Shown in pieces: positions 63,268 through 64,000 of a DNA stretch of 64,000 nt. Position numbers and translations under genes: made by a program. The DNA comes from Alistipes sp. Lineage in GTDB: Bacteria > Bacteroidota > Bacteroidia > Bacteroidales > Rikenellaceae. The stretch spans positions 50,163-114,162 of the forward strand of contig JAGBWD010000033.1 in assembly GCA_017629985.1 (NCBI GenBank), in the 5' to 3' direction. Numbering within the stretch: position 1 is the first letter of the stretch; every line of letters starts with the position of its first letter. Below the pieces are notes generated by a model. The model did not search any database and was not told where the DNA came from. It saw only the letters and a list, made by a program, of their open reading frames with translations.

Positions 63268-63654
63268 ATGGAAGTTGTAAACACCGTAGGTCGCCGTAAG
63301 GCCGCTGTTGCTCGCGTATTCGTGAAGCCAGGTACTGGTAAGATTACAGTTAACCATAAGGAGCTTGAGGTTTACTTCCCATTGCACATTCTTCAGTATG
63401 AGGTTAAGCAGCCTTTGATGGTTACTAACACATTGGAGAACTACGACGTTATGATCAACCTCGTAGGTGGTGGTATCAAGGGTCAGGCAGAGGCAGCACG
63501 TATGGGTATCGCTCGCGCTCTTTGCCAGATCGATGCAGAGATGCGTCCTATCTTGAAGAAGAACGGCTTCCTTATGCGTGATTCACGTGAGGTTGAGCGT
63601 AAGAAGCCAGGTCAGCCAGGCGCACGCCGTAAGTTCCAGTTCTCAAAGCGTTAA
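63268..63654 (+). CDS. rpsI: Ribosomal protein uS9
   Basis: A 128-residue small-subunit protein: VNTVGRRKAAVARVFVKPGTGKITVN at the start, GGIKGQAEAARMGIARAL in the middle, DSREVERKKPGQPGARRKFQFSKR at the C terminus, where the basic tail contacts P-site tRNA. Confidence 0.97.
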   Translation: MEVVNTVGRRKAAVARVFVKPGTGKITVNHKELEVYFPLHILQYEVKQPLMVTNTLENYDVMINLVGGGIKGQAEAARMGIARALCQIDAEMRPILKKNGFLMRDSREVERKKPGQPGARRKFQFSKR

Positions 63655-63892
63655 TCCGCCGCGAGCTACTTTTGGCAAAAGCACAATCTGGGTTCAAAAT
63701 CTCGGGGACCACACCTATATATTATATATGCCGCTTATGCGGTGGCGGTATGAGGTCGCTTGCTAAAGGCCAATTCCGCAGGGTGTGCTGCTTCGATGAT
63801 TGCCCGATTGCGATTAAACCTTCGAGAATAGCCGATAGGTTGCTACTCGTGGGTTGATAAAAGAGTTAAAAACAAAAAAAACAAAAAAGAAA
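63655..63892 (+). promoter_or_regulatory. Structured leader before rpsB (candidate S2 regulatory RNA)
   Basis: A 238-base gap with no convincing gene inside a ribosomal operon. Several hairpins are visible: CTTTT-GGC-AAAAG (63669-63681), GGTTC with GGACC (about 63691-63710), CCGC-TTAT-GCGG near 63731-63742, and AACC-TT-CGAG with CTCG-TG-GGTT across about 63817-63854. The last 35 bases are A-rich before the rpsB ATG. No TAnnTTTG promoter is obvious, so it is probably a leader of the continuing rplM-rpsI transcript. Autoregulation by S2 is inference. Confidence 0.55.
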
Positions 63893-64000
63893 ATGGCACG
63901 TACAGATTTTAATACACTTTTGGAGGCTGGTGTACATTTTGGTCACTTGAAGCGCAAGTGGTGTCCAAAAATGGCTCCATATATCTTCATGGAGAAGAAC
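63893..64000 (+). CDS. rpsB: Ribosomal protein uS2, 5' part
   Basis: The first 36 codons of S2 ([20 protein letters not shown] then [12 protein letters not shown]) are present; the gene runs off the window end. EAGVHFGH is the conserved N-terminal S2 motif. The downstream tsf gene, expected in this operon, is beyond the window. Confidence 0.95.
   Translation, partial: MARTDFNTLLEAGVHFGHLKRKWCPKMAPYIFMEKN

Noticed and set aside
63672-63857. A 61-codon frame in the rpsI-rpsB gap
   Set aside because: Its sequence is Cys-rich and unlike a family, and the region is better explained as structured leader RNA. A short peptide is not excluded, but there is no positive evidence.

Overview
The window looks like a chromosomal segment from a Bacteroidota gut bacterium of the order Bacteroidales, possibly near Rikenellaceae/Alistipes; the genus is inference. 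The support is the -7 box TAnnTTTG, often about 19-20 bases downstream of TTG or TTTG, found in front of many genes. Families typical of the phylum also occur: GSCFA, DUF4923, DUF3127, DUF2851, DUF4492 with cydAB, BACON-domain lipoproteins, and a GH84 enzyme of the Bacteroides type. No phage, insertion sequence with transposase, CRISPR array or rRNA was seen. The gene content is mostly housekeeping, with several blocks of surface lipoproteins.

Layout. 0.1-9.7 kb: purine nucleoside phosphorylase, a secreted GH84 hexosaminidase and two giant GLUG-type lipoproteins, one with an inserted hydrophobic helical module. 9.9-13.9 kb: gyrA and a secreted TPR protein. 14-15 kb (minus): luxS and an SAH/MTA nucleosidase, forming the methyl-cycle/AI-2 unit. 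15.2-20.7 kb: membrane acyltransferase, GSCFA protein, alkaline-phosphatase-like protein, sufE, a DUF59 protein and a short DUF2851 protein. 20.7-25.7 kb (minus): two unknown proteins, flavin reductase-like protein, RNase H, valS. 25.9-32.5 kb: OPT transporter, pepT, nadE and a DUF4923 pair. A 122-bp inverted-repeat element then lies between convergent genes. 32.7-35.7 kb (minus): isochorismatase-like hydrolase, ispD, a PNPOx-like protein and an M23 peptidase.

35.8-40.6 kb: lpxK, ssb and a DUF4988-like lipoprotein. 40.7-42.1 kb (minus): a DUF721 protein and recF. 42.3-43.4 kb: a membrane TPR protein and a lumazine-synthase-like protein without catalytic residues. 43.5-48.3 kb: alpha/beta hydrolase, membrane MurF-like ligase, D-Ala-D-Ala-ligase-like ATP-grasp, radical SAM protein and a DUF3127 protein with an SSB-like tail. 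48.4-53.2 kb (minus): cydAB with a DUF4492 protein, and a long-chain acyl-CoA ligase. 53.6 kb: tRNA-Arg(CCT). 53.8-56.2 kb: a transglutaminase-like secreted protein and a BI-1 protein. 56.4-60.4 kb: two tandem BspA-like leucine-rich-repeat lipoproteins and a tiny P-loop gene fragment. 60.7-62.5 kb: Na/Pi cotransporter. 62.8-64 kb: rplM, rpsI, a structured leader, and the start of rpsB, which runs off the end.

The most unusual points are: the lumazine-synthase-like protein that has lost its catalytic residues; the hydrolase/MurF-like/Ddl-like operon; the helical insert in a GLUG lipoprotein; the structured rpsI-rpsB spacer; the SSB-type tail on the DUF3127 protein; the mosaic 69-bp repeats of the LRR genes; and the inverted-repeat element at 32.5 kb. 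All functions are read from motifs and overall similarity by eye; no database search was run.
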